Of a stretch of 64,000 nucleotides of DNA, positions 8,079 to 15,946 are shown piece after piece (position 1 is the stretch's first letter; each line of letters opens with the position of its first letter). Location: positions 2,046,001-2,110,000 of the forward strand of contig CAWCGU010000006.1 in assembly GCA_963795195.1 (NCBI GenBank). The letters are read 5' to 3'. The notes beneath the pieces were generated by a model, which saw only the letters and a program-made list of their open reading frames with translations, was not told the DNA's origin and ran no database searches. The DNA comes from CAWCGU01 sp963795195. Its GTDB lineage: Bacteria > Actinomycetota > Thermoleophilia > Solirubrobacterales > 70-9. Position numbers and translations under genes: made by a program.

Positions 8079-8574
8079 TCCCGGACGCCGGTTACGCGCT
8101 CATGGTCGGAGGATGTGAGCAGGTCGACCACGTCGCAGCGCTCGCACACGATCACGTTGGCAAGCGCGATGACGCGGCGGCGAACGTGACCCTCGATCAG
8201 CGCGCGGCTGGCGAGCAGCACGTCTGCTCCGGTCGCTTCGCGCGTCAGCTCGTGGCCCGCGTTAACGAAGCGGATCTCGCGCAGGGATTCACAGGAATGG
8301 GGCCCCGGGCCGCGAACAGCTCGTCGGTGATCCCTGGTAGTAGCTCCTCGATCGAGCGCTGGCCGCTCACGAGCAGGACGTGCGCATGGTTGCCCTGCGG
8401 TACCGCCCTGCGGTTCTGGCCGACGGCCGGCAGCTCGTCGCGCTCGATGATTGTCACGTGCTCGTAGGCGTCGGCGAGCACTCGGGCGGCGAGTAGCCCC
8501 GCCACGCTGCCCCCGAACGCCACGGCGTGCTCGCCGACCGTGCCAGATCCCGGTGCGTTCTGTGACTGGCTCAT
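8079..8574 (-). pseudogene. FAD-dependent oxidoreductase, truncated and frameshifted
   Basis: The start (MSQSQN) overlaps the preceding gene's stop (ATGA). The N-terminus shows an FAD-binding fold: 'GGSVAGLLAARVLADAYEHV', 'IIERDELP' and 'VPQGNHAHVLL', as in aromatic/geranylgeranyl-reductase-like monooxygenases. Near 8298 the frame changes (consistent with one missing base) and continues with 'SLREIRFVNAGHELTRE', 'DVLLASRALIEGHVRRR' and 'CDVVDLL'. Coding stops at the 235-bp repeat, so only about 165 of an expected 400-450 residues remain. It was the third gene of a cupin-SRPBCC-oxidoreductase operon. Confidence 0.8.
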
Positions 8575-9092
8575 CCGCCGTTCCCCTCACCGATCGATCG
8601 CGGACGCGGCGCGCCAGCCGCGACGGGCTCGTCGTCGTCGCTCTCAATCGCTCGAAGCACCTGCCGCTGCATTCCGCCGAGCCACCAGGACCGTGCCAGC
8701 TTGTACAGCGCCGTCACCGCCAGGCCTCGCGGGGTCAGCTTGAACTGGCGGTAGATCGTCATTTCGACCTCGCTGCCGCCTCCGTCGCGCGGTCGAGCCC
8801 GCCAGACGAAGCCGCTCAGCTCGGGCTGGTAGACGTTGGAATCGATCACGGTTGCGGTGACGACACCGGGCTGGGACCAGTCGTAGCGGCAACGCTCCCA
8901 CCAGACCCCCAGGGCCATCGTGCCTTCGGTGACCTCGGCGTACTGCGCGCCGTCGGCGTGGACCTCTAGGCGTTTCGACGAGACGTTCGGCCAGACGCGC
9001 TCCCGACGCTCCGAGAAGTCGTACGCGGCTGCGAGAATCCGAGTCGGCGATGCCGAGGACCCGGCGCGTGTCGTGATGCTGATCTTTGGCAC
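8571..9092 (-). CDS. SRPBCC (polyketide cyclase/START-like) protein
   Basis: 173 residues from the GTG at 9092, two bases after the cupin stop; a longer in-frame start at 9152 would overlap the cupin. The sequence 'KISITTRAGSSASPTRILAAAYDFSERRERVWPN' is the usual N-terminal strand-helix of SRPBCC proteins, followed by beta strands with Trp and charged residues (LGVWWERCRYDW, EVEMTIYRQFKLTPRG) and a C-terminal helix. The fold is a hydrophobic pocket used for ligand binding or cyclisation. Ligand unknown. Position between a cupin and an FAD oxidoreductase suggests a small-molecule modification pathway, now broken because the oxidoreductase is truncated. Confidence 0.75.
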   Translation of the reverse strand: MPKISITTRAGSSASPTRILAAAYDFSERRERVWPNVSSKRLEVHADGAQYAEVTEGTMALGVWWERCRYDWSQPGVVTATVIDSNVYQPELSGFVWRARPRDGGGSEVEMTIYRQFKLTPRGLAVTALYKLARSWWLGGMQRQVLRAIESDDDEPVAAGAPRPRSIGEGNGG

Positions 9093-9094
9093 GA

Positions 9095-9463
9095 TTACTC
9101 CGGTGGCTTCGCGTAGTCGGCGTCCTCTTCGCCGATGTCGATGATCACGCATGGTTCGTCGCCGACCGCTTCGGCATCGTGGCCGGGCGGGATCGAGAAC
9201 ACGTCGCCCGGGCCGATTTCGCCCTCGCTGCCGTCGTCCATGTAGACGCGCATGCGGCCCGAGAGCACGTAGCCGAGATGGGCGAACTCACAGGAGTCGG
9301 TCTGCGCGATCGGCTTCACGTGCAGTGACCAGCGCCAGCCGGGTTCGAAGATCGCCTGCCCGATCTCGTGGCCGCCGAGCGTCACCAGCTCCACGCGCCC
9401 GTTGCTCTCGAAGCGGCGGGTCTCGTCGGGCGCGTCGAAGCGCTTGATCTCGATGGATGCCAT
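9095..9463 (-). CDS. Cupin-domain protein
   Basis: 122 residues from the ATG at 9463, preceded by GAGGAGGAGCCAA. A single conserved beta-barrel: 'QAIFEPGWRWSLHVKPI', 'CEFAHLGYVLSGRMRVYMDDG' and 'GPGDVFSIPPGHDAEAVG' are the two cupin motifs. Histidines at the usual sites could bind a metal, but the first motif is non-canonical. First gene of the operon with the SRPBCC and oxidoreductase genes. A damaged paralogue lies at 18265-18444. Confidence 0.82.
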   Translation of the reverse strand: MASIEIKRFDAPDETRRFESNGRVELVTLGGHEIGQAIFEPGWRWSLHVKPIAQTDSCEFAHLGYVLSGRMRVYMDDGSEGEIGPGDVFSIPPGHDAEAVGDEPCVIIDIGEEDADYAKPPE

Positions 9464-9564
9464 TTGGCTCCTCCTCAGGTCGCGGGATTGCGATGCGCCC
9501 ACCGTACGCTCGAGAACCGCCCACCTCATCGGGCATTCACCTGATCTTTGGCCAAGCTTTGCGT

Positions 9565-11139
9565 TTACGCTGCGACCTCGAAGCTTCCGACGAGTCGGTG
9601 CTGCGTTGCGAAGTGCGTCGCCCGTGCGCGTGAAGAGACCCCGAGCTTGGTGTAGATGTGCTGGACGTGGCTCGACACGGTCTTCGGCGTGACGAACAGC
9701 CTGCTAGCGATCTCCTTGTTCGAGTGGCCGCGCGCGAGAAGCGACAACACCTCGACCTCGCGGGCCGTGAGCCCGCCCGGCCACTCACGGCGCCTGGGCG
9801 TTCGGTGACCGGCGGCGCCGAGGACGGCGTTCACGGCGTCGCCGTCCAAGCTGCCGGCGCGCGCGTCCGCTCGTAGCTGCGCCGCCGCGATCTCCGGCGC
9901 CATCTCGGTTCGATGCGGCCTCGGCTCGGTCATCGCGTGGTAGGCGTCGGCGGCCGCCAGCATCCGATCCGCATGGGAGAGCTCGCTGGCCGCGAGGCCG
10001 CTGGGATACCCGGACCCATCGAGGCGCTCGTGATGGCGCGCCGCGAGGGCACGCACCGACCCAAGCGCCGGGATTCCGGCCAGCATGCGTCCGGTGAGGT
10101 AAGGATGCAGGCGAACTCGCTCGCGCTCCGTGGCCGAGAGCGGCCCGGCCTTGTCCCAGATCGCGTTCGAGACGCCGAGGCGGCCGAGGTCGTGGACGAA
10201 CCCGGCGCGCCTCAGCAGCGCCTGCTCGGCGGGTGACATCCCGGAGACGCGCGCCGCCTCGGCGGCGAGATTCGCCACCCCGCGAGAGTGCCCCGCGAGG
10301 TGCGGCGACTTCATGTCGACCAGGTCGCCCATCGCCTCCAGGGCGAGATCAAGCTCGTCGGAGCTCACGACCCTGTCGAGCCCCGGCTCGACCTCGATCA
10401 CGTCCGCCCAGCAGGTGGCCTCGTCGAGGCCGGCCAGCAGCTCGGCCGCGTGCTTGCAGAACTCGCCGGCGAGCTGCGGGTCGAACTCGCTGCCGCTGCG
10501 CTCCTCCGCCACCTCTCGAGCGGCCTCGATGCCGCCACGGTGGCTATAGACCTCGACGATGTCGGCGAGACAGACGATCCGGGCCGCAAGCGGTATGTCG
10601 TGCCCCTCGATGCCGTTCGGGGCGCCCTTGCCGTCCCAACGCTCGTACGACTGCCGCAGCGCATCGCTGACAGACACAGGCAGGCCGATCCGGGTCGCGA
10701 ACTCTGCTTGGAGCGCGGAATGCGTACTGAGCCACTCGTTTACCTCGGTCCAGCCGCGCACCGGGAATGACGCGATGCGGCGCACCCGGGCGAGCCCGGA
10801 CTCGCCGGCGCCCAGCCTTCGCATCATGACCAGCACCCCGCGCAGCGATTCCTTGTCGGCCGCGTAGAGGTCTGCCTTCACGCCGATGTCGTCGCCGAAC
10901 CACATCGCCTGCTCGTTTGCATCGGCGTGGCAGTAGACGCCGTCGAGCAGACCCGTGTAGTACGTGGCGATCCGATCGTCGCGTACGGCGCCGACGCGGT
11001 CCGACAGCCGCAACGAGAGCACCGCTCGCCGGATTGAGTGCTCCATCGGCAGCCCGCGCCCGAGATCGGTGGCGAACGAGAGCGATGCCACGAGCTCGGC
11101 GAGCCGAACCACCCGGGCCTGGTCAGTCGGCTGCTCCAC
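9565..11139 (-). CDS. Tandem HD-GYP-type protein with C-terminal LuxR helix-turn-helix
   Basis: 524 residues from a GTG at 11139. The first half contains a degenerate HD-GYP unit (QSYERWDGKGAPNGI, IPLAARIVCLADIVEVY). The second half has an intact one: 'GFVHDLGRLGVSNAIWDK', 'RLHPYLTGRMLAGI' and 'RHHERLDGSGYPSGL'. A LuxR/NarL HTH ends the protein (LTAREVEVLSLLARGHSNKE, KTVSSHVQHIYTKLGV). HD-GYP domains hydrolyse c-di-GMP or related nucleotides; fused to a DNA-binding domain, it could link nucleotide turnover to transcription. It lies 100 bp upstream of, and in line with, the cupin operon and may regulate it. Confidence 0.88.
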   Translation of the reverse strand: MEQPTDQARVVRLAELVASLSFATDLGRGLPMEHSIRRAVLSLRLSDRVGAVRDDRIATYYTGLLDGVYCHADANEQAMWFGDDIGVKADLYAADKESLRGVLVMMRRLGAGESGLARVRRIASFPVRGWTEVNEWLSTHSALQAEFATRIGLPVSVSDALRQSYERWDGKGAPNGIEGHDIPLAARIVCLADIVEVYSHRGGIEAAREVAEERSGSEFDPQLAGEFCKHAAELLAGLDEATCWADVIEVEPGLDRVVSSDELDLALEAMGDLVDMKSPHLAGHSRGVANLAAEAARVSGMSPAEQALLRRAGFVHDLGRLGVSNAIWDKAGPLSATERERVRLHPYLTGRMLAGIPALGSVRALAARHHERLDGSGYPSGLAASELSHADRMLAAADAYHAMTEPRPHRTEMAPEIAAAQLRADARAGSLDGDAVNAVLGAAGHRTPRRREWPGGLTAREVEVLSLLARGHSNKEIASRLFVTPKTVSSHVQHIYTKLGVSSRARATHFATQHRLVGSFEVAA

Positions 11140-11431
11140 ACGTGCAGCCTATTCCCGCCCGACGCAGTTGAACGAGAGCGCCCTCACCCCTACGGCTTGC
11201 CCTCGCGGCCTCGGATCGGCAGGCTTACCGACCTCGCGGCGATCCAATGTCCCGGGAGGGAGAGGGAACAAGCCGAAACCATCAAGCTCGGATCGAGGCT
11301 TTGCGAGAAGCTCTGCTGAGTCTCCGAGGCTGTCGTCAAGTAGGCCGACTGCCTCCTAACGCCGTAGCCGCTGAACGAGGGGTTTGGACGACTCGCCGAG
11401 AAAACCCGTTTTCGTCGCTTACACTGGACCC

Positions 11432-12853
11432 ATGAGGGGGCCTTTGCTCGGCATCTCGTGCGTCGGCATCACGCTCGTGCTTGCGGCCTCGGCGGTCGCG
11501 AACGAGAAGCCCCGGTGCGCCGGCGAGAAGGTGACGATCTCCTACGACGACCGGGGGGTCGGGGCCAAGATCACCGGGACGGAGGGCCGCGACGTGATCC
11601 TCGGCGGCTCCGAGAACGAGGCCATTGAGGCGCTGGGGGGAAACGACGTCGTCTGCGCCGGTGACGGGCATGACGAGATCGACGGTGGCCCCGGCCGCGA
11701 CGAGCTCCACGGCGGAGCGCTCAAGGACAGGCTCAAATCGAGCGGCCCCGCCGGCGCCGCGGTCGACAAGGTCGACGGGGGTCACGGCTACGACAGGGTC
11801 AGTTTCTCCGGATCTGCGCGCGGCGTCCGGGTCAACCTGACGACCCACGTGATGCTGCTCGATGGGGCCAAGCCCGGTCAGCATGGGCAGATCAACCGGG
11901 TCGAGGAGGTCATAGGCACGAAGTTCGCGGACGAGCTGATCGGTAGCAACGACTCCGAAGACGAGCTAGGCGACAGCTTCTACGCCCTTGGGGGCGATGA
12001 CTACATGGACGGGCGCGAGGGCGGCGACACGCTGAACGGAGGCGCTGACGTCGACACGGTCAGCTACCGCTCGGCTCCCACCCGTGCCGTCGTGAACCTC
12101 GACCTGCACCGAGCCACCGTTGGCGTCGGTCCCCGCGCCGACCACGACCGGGTCCAGCTCTTCGAGCGGGTCATCGGCTCGAACTTCGACGATGAGCTCG
12201 TCGGCAGCAAGGAGGGGGAGGAGATCTCGGGCGGCGCCGGCGACGACGAGATAAAGGGACTGGCGGGCAACGACACGCTACGCGGAGACGACGGCGACGA
12301 CACCATCCTTCCCGGGGCCGACGACGACGTCGCGATCGGCGGCGCCAACGACCCGGTGACCAGCTTCGGCGAGCACGGCGACATGGTCTCCTTCCTCGAC
12401 GCCACGCTCCAGCCAGACGACGATCCGGGTACATACCCTCACGTCGATGCTTCCCTGAGCCCGGACCGTTTCGGCAACCCGCCGGGTGCGACTGGCGAGG
12501 AAATTGACGTGGGAAAGGACGTCTTCGACGGAGTCGAGAGCCTGCGCGGGCCGGTCAAGATCGAGGCCGTTTTCTCTGGCGACGACGGTCCCAACGTGCT
12601 TTTCGGCAGCAACCACGGGGACGACGCTCTCACTGGCTTCGGAGGCAACGACTTCCTCTTCGGATTGGGTGGTCCCGACGCGCTTTTCGGCGGAACCGGC
12701 GACGATTTCCTCGATGGTGGCAGCGCGACCGACGTGGTCAACCCCGAGGAGAGCGGATCGGACCTCATGGACGGCCAGGAAGGCTTCGATACCTGCGTCG
12801 ACGCCCAACCCGACTTTGTCGTCGACTGCGAAGCGGGCGACGCCGTCGCGTAG
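11432..12853 (+). CDS. Exported RTX-type calcium-binding repeat protein
   Basis: 473 residues from the ATG at 11432, which begins a signal peptide (MRGPLLGISCVGITLVLAAS). The rest is a series of glycine/aspartate nonapeptide repeats: 'GGNDVVCAGDGHDEIDGGPG', 'GGDDYMDGREGGDTLNGGAD', 'GGAGDDEIKGLAGNDTLRGD' and 'FGGNDFLFGLGGPDALFGG'. Such repeats fold into calcium-stabilised beta-rolls after secretion. Unlike four other exported proteins here, it lacks the shared C-terminal module, ending instead in a Cys pair (FDTCVDAQPDFVVDCEAGD). A perfect 14-bp palindrome (12858-12871) and a tRNA-Asp-derived repeat follow it. Confidence 0.85.
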   Translation: MRGPLLGISCVGITLVLAASAVANEKPRCAGEKVTISYDDRGVGAKITGTEGRDVILGGSENEAIEALGGNDVVCAGDGHDEIDGGPGRDELHGGALKDRLKSSGPAGAAVDKVDGGHGYDRVSFSGSARGVRVNLTTHVMLLDGAKPGQHGQINRVEEVIGTKFADELIGSNDSEDELGDSFYALGGDDYMDGREGGDTLNGGADVDTVSYRSAPTRAVVNLDLHRATVGVGPRADHDRVQLFERVIGSNFDDELVGSKEGEEISGGAGDDEIKGLAGNDTLRGDDGDDTILPGADDDVAIGGANDPVTSFGEHGDMVSFLDATLQPDDDPGTYPHVDASLSPDRFGNPPGATGEEIDVGKDVFDGVESLRGPVKIEAVFSGDDGPNVLFGSNHGDDALTGFGGNDFLFGLGGPDALFGGTGDDFLDGGSATDVVNPEESGSDLMDGQEGFDTCVDAQPDFVVDCEAGDAVA

Positions 12854-12901
12854 GGATTGCAGCTAGCTGCAGAGGTGGTGGCGCGGCCGCTTGAGCATTT
12901 A

Positions 12902-12956
12902 GGAGACGATGGCGACACGGGGGTGTTGAACGTGGTGCCAACTCCCGTCGCTCCCG
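12902..12956. repeat. Dispersed repeat with tRNA-Asp 3'-end core, copy 2
   Basis: Matches 7802-7856 with about four mismatches. Its last 14 bases (12943-12956) equal the tRNA-Asp 3' end. Bases downstream (GGTTGGTTATGCGGC) still resemble those downstream of copy 1. It lies just after the RTX gene and before the YVTN gene. Confidence 0.85.
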
Positions 12957-13059
12957 TCAGAAAGCGGTTGGTTATGCGGCATTTGCGTGGGATCAACCCT
13001 CCAAAAGCAGAAGCCTTCGATGCCTTCTTTCGACGGCTTACGGCTGGGCGTGGCGCCTC

Positions 13060-13088
13060 TTGCACCATCAGCCGTCGCTCGCTATGGT
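13060..13088 (+). promoter_or_regulatory. Possible promoter of the YVTN gene
   Basis: TTGCAC (13060-13065) and TATGGT (13083-13088) are 17 bp apart. A start about 7 bases downstream would fall almost at the ATG at 13100, which has no well-spaced ribosome site, so translation may be leaderless. The match to consensus is weak. Confidence 0.3.
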
Positions 13089-13099
13089 GATTTCGAAGG

Positions 13100-14791
13100 A
13101 TGGGTCCACGAGATCGCAAGCTGCGCTTCGTGCTCGCGGGAATCGCTACCGCGGTTGTGGCGCTTACATTCGCCGCCGCACCGGCGACGGCGCGGAACGC
13201 CTACGTCGCCAACCGGAGCTCCGACAGCGTCTCGGTGATCGACACCGCCACGAACGCGACGGTGGGCTCGCCGATCACGGTCGGGAGCAACCCCAGGGCG
13301 ATCGCGATCACCCCCGACGGCACCCGCGCCTACGTCATCCACCAAAACTCCAACAGCGTCTCGGTGATCGACACGGCCACAAACGCGACTGTGGCCCCGG
13401 CGATCGCGGTCGGAGACCAACCCATCGCGATCGCGATCACCCCCGACGGCGCCCGCGCCTACGTCGTCAACACCAGCGACAACAGCGTCTCGGTGATCGA
13501 CACCGCCACCAACGCGACTGCGGGCTTGCCGTTCACGGTCGGGACCGACCCCGCCGCGATCGCGATCACCCCTGACGGCGCCCGCGCCTACGTCATCAAC
13601 ACCAACGACAACAGCGTCTCGGTGATCGACACCGCCACGAACGCGACCGTGGGCTCGGCGATCACGGTCGGGACCCACCCCGTCGCGATCGCGATCACCG
13701 CCGACGGCGCCCGCGCCTACGTCGCCAACATCAGCGACAACAGCGTCTCGGTGATCGACACCGCCACGAACGCGACCGTGGGCTCGCCGATCGGGGTCGG
13801 GACCGACCCCACGGCGATCGCGATCACCCCCGACGGCGCCCGCGCCTACGTCGCCAACCTCAGCCACAACAGCGTCTCGGTGATCGACACCACCACGAAC
13901 GCGACCGTGGGCTCGGCGATCGGGGTCGGGAACCAGCCCCGGGGGGTCGCGATCACCCCCGACGGCGCCCGCGCCTACGTCACCAGCGACAACAGCGTCT
14001 CGGTGATCGACACCACCACGAACGCGACCGTGGGCTCGGCGATCGGGGTCGGGAACCAACCCTTCGGGGTCGCGATCACCCCCGACCAGGGGCCGAACGC
14101 GGCCTTCGCGGTCCCCTCGCCCACAGCGGGCTCGGCGAGCGCGTTCGACGGCTCGGCGTCATCTGATCCCGACGGCACCGTCGCCCGCTACGACTGGGAC
14201 TTCGGAGACGGAAGCCAGCTTGCAGACGGCGGCCCCACCCCGACCCACACCTACGCCGCCCCCGGCACCTACACGGCCACGCTGACGGTGACGGATAACG
14301 AGGGCTGCTCGACGCGGTTCGTCTTCACCGGCCAGACGGCCTCCTGCAACGCGGGGCCGAGGGCAACAAGCTCGCGGCAGGTGAGCGTTTCCGGGGCGAC
14401 GGGGCCTGACGCCACGCCGCCCGACAACACGGCGCCCGTGATCACGTTCTTCGGAGATCGCACGCAGCCCCCCTCGCGCCGAGTCGCGTTCGAGCTTGCC
14501 TGCGACGAGGGGTGCACTGCGAGCGTCGGCGGCAGGCTCTTGGTCACGACCCGAAGCCACCGCGAGCCGGCGAAGGGCGAGAGCTTCAAGCTCAACGCCA
14601 CAAGCGGACAGCTCTCAGCCGGCGAGCGCTCCACCCTGACATTGGTCCTCCCGGGGAGAGCCGCCGACGCCCTGACGGATGCCTTCGCCGACTTCCGTCA
14701 TCGCCACGCCGCTGCGAAACTGCGGATCACCGCGACGGACGCCGCGGGCAACTCATCCAAGCGCAAGCGGCGAATCCGGTTCGCCGGGTAA
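13100..14791 (+). CDS. Exported seven-bladed YVTN beta-propeller with PKD domain and shared C-terminal module
   Basis: 563 residues. A signal peptide (LRFVLAGIATAVVALTFAAA) is followed by seven ~42-residue repeats of the YVTN type; each contains 'NSVSVIDTATNATVG' or a close variant and ends near 'AIAITPDGARAYV', the number needed for a closed seven-bladed propeller. A PKD domain follows (SASSDPDGTVARYDWDFGDG, PGTYTATLTVTDNEG). The last ~115 residues form the module shared with three other proteins (ELACDEGCTA, LLVTT, SFKLN, LSAGERSTLTLVLP, LRITATDAAGN). Repeats are nearly identical at DNA level, implying recent expansion or homogenisation. Likely a surface binding protein; partner unknown. 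Confidence 0.88.
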   Translation: MGPRDRKLRFVLAGIATAVVALTFAAAPATARNAYVANRSSDSVSVIDTATNATVGSPITVGSNPRAIAITPDGTRAYVIHQNSNSVSVIDTATNATVAPAIAVGDQPIAIAITPDGARAYVVNTSDNSVSVIDTATNATAGLPFTVGTDPAAIAITPDGARAYVINTNDNSVSVIDTATNATVGSAITVGTHPVAIAITADGARAYVANISDNSVSVIDTATNATVGSPIGVGTDPTAIAITPDGARAYVANLSHNSVSVIDTTTNATVGSAIGVGNQPRGVAITPDGARAYVTSDNSVSVIDTTTNATVGSAIGVGNQPFGVAITPDQGPNAAFAVPSPTAGSASAFDGSASSDPDGTVARYDWDFGDGSQLADGGPTPTHTYAAPGTYTATLTVTDNEGCSTRFVFTGQTASCNAGPRATSSRQVSVSGATGPDATPPDNTAPVITFFGDRTQPPSRRVAFELACDEGCTASVGGRLLVTTRSHREPAKGESFKLNATSGQLSAGERSTLTLVLPGRAADALTDAFADFRHRHAAAKLRITATDAAGNSSKRKRRIRFAG

Positions 14792-14849
14792 AGCGGCGTT
14801 CCGACGGGGGCGTGTTGTAGCTCGGATGTCTGGGGCCTGATCAGGTGTG

Positions 14850-14863
14850 CGTCGCTCCCGTTT
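14850..14863. repeat. tRNA-Asp 3'-end fragment, 14 bp
   Basis: CGTCGCTCCCGTTT is identical to the end of tRNA-Asp plus its first three T residues. A weak resemblance to the rest of the 55-bp repeat (ACGGGGGCGTGTTG) lies upstream. It follows the YVTN gene at the tail of the minus-strand gene at 14868. Confidence 0.55.
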
Positions 14864-14867
14864 CTCA

Positions 14868-15743
14868 CTACAAGCCTGAGGCGTCGAATCCGAGCAGCTG
14901 CCAGCTGGGGCTCGCGGGTAAGTTGATGCTGTCGCTGATACCCCACACGATCACACCGGCGCCGACGATCTGGAAGTCCACACCTAGCCCCAGCGCAAAC
15001 GCGGTGCCGCACGCATCGTTGGGCTCGGTTGTCTCCGCAGCGCGAGCTCCGGCCCGATAGACGACGATCGGAGCCTGGTTGCCGCCATCGCTGCAGATCT
15101 TGAACTGCCCCGCGACGCCCGTCGTTCGGACCTCGATGTCGCGAAACTCGAACGTATTGGCCGACCCGGTGTTCGCGAGGTAAGAAAAAAACGTGGGGGT
15201 CTGGACGGTGTCAGGACTTGTCGAGCTGTTGTTGGCCGACTCCCGCAACAAGCTGTCCGAATTCAGCCCGTCGAGCAGATCGGCGTTGAGGTTGTCGCTG
15301 CCCGAGGGTGCGTTTGCGATGTCGGCGCCGGTCAGTGAGCCATCGACCTCATTCGTGCCAACGGCATTGGCCCCAATCTGAAGGCTCGAGAACGGCCCCC
15401 CGAGGTCGCCCCCGGCCGTCGCGCCACTAGCCAGGAAGTCGGTCGAATTGAAGTTGTCGAGAGTGTCTGCATTGCCGGCGGTGGCGGCACTCTGAGCGCT
15501 CGGTACCTGGCCTAGCGCCGTTTCGGCGATGTCCTGGCCACCAAGCGAGTCGTCGATCACCTCCGCTGCTCCGATCGCGTTGTCGGCGACATCGGAATTC
15601 TTGACAGCATTCTTCTTGATCTGCGCCGAGCCGACGCTGTTGCGGGTCACAGCCCACGTTGTCGGCACTCCGATCACCGCGATCATGATCGCGACGTAGC
15701 CCACGACGTTACCCTGGATGTGCTCTCGAACCGGGCTGGTCAT
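14868..15743 (-). CDS. Membrane-anchored exported protein with short N-terminal repeats
   Basis: 291 residues from the ATG at 15743 (GAAGGGAAGACGG upstream). One membrane segment (VVGYVAIMIAVIGVPTTWAV) is followed by the 'NSVGSAQIKKNAVKNSDVAD' repeat type, then Ala/Asp/Asn-rich repeats (AADTLDNFNSTDFLASG-like, 'GTNEVDGSLTGADIANAPSG', 'LNADLLDGLNSDSLL') and a ~130-residue globular domain with two Cys. The N-terminal architecture is the same as in the protein at 6568. The C-terminal domain (ANTFEFRDIEVRTTGVAG) looks like a beta-sandwich but I do not recognise it. Probably a surface protein. Confidence 0.65.
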   Translation of the reverse strand: MTSPVREHIQGNVVGYVAIMIAVIGVPTTWAVTRNSVGSAQIKKNAVKNSDVADNAIGAAEVIDDSLGGQDIAETALGQVPSAQSAATAGNADTLDNFNSTDFLASGATAGGDLGGPFSSLQIGANAVGTNEVDGSLTGADIANAPSGSDNLNADLLDGLNSDSLLRESANNSSTSPDTVQTPTFFSYLANTGSANTFEFRDIEVRTTGVAGQFKICSDGGNQAPIVVYRAGARAAETTEPNDACGTAFALGLGVDFQIVGAGVIVWGISDSINLPASPSWQLLGFDASGL

Positions 15744-15821
15744 CCGTCTTCCCTTCGGTAGTGGATCGGTCGATCATGTCACGTTCTCCGAACCGAGCTG
15801 ACTAATTGTCACACCTATTTC

Positions 15822-15837
15822 CAGTAATGAGTTACTG
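15822..15837. promoter_or_regulatory. Perfect inverted repeat between divergent exported-protein genes
   Basis: CAGTAATGAGTTACTG: 6-bp arms with a 4-bp spacer, inside an unusually AT-rich stretch of the 203-bp gap between genes at 15743 (minus) and 15947 (plus). It could be an operator acting on both. No cognate regulator is adjacent. Confidence 0.4.
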
Positions 15838-15946
15838 TTTGCAACCTGGCGCGCCACGGGCGAGTAGGCGCTGAATCCACAGCCAAGACAACGCGTGCGC
15901 GTTATCTAAGAGGCGCTGGGACCACTTGGCGGGGAAAGGCCCTCCA

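Noticed and set aside
12858..12871. Perfect 14-bp palindrome TGCAGCTAGCTGCA as a terminator or operator
   Set aside because: No T-run and no adjacent promoter; noted only with the RTX gene.
13082..14059. Long antisense ORF of 325 codons across the YVTN repeats
   Set aside because: It is the mirror of high-GC tandem repeats in the real gene; its sequence is a low-complexity Arg/Asp/Gly repeat with no start context.
13190..14100. Regular repeats suggesting a CRISPR array
   Set aside because: Units are 126 bp, in frame, and encode propeller blades; there are no spacers.
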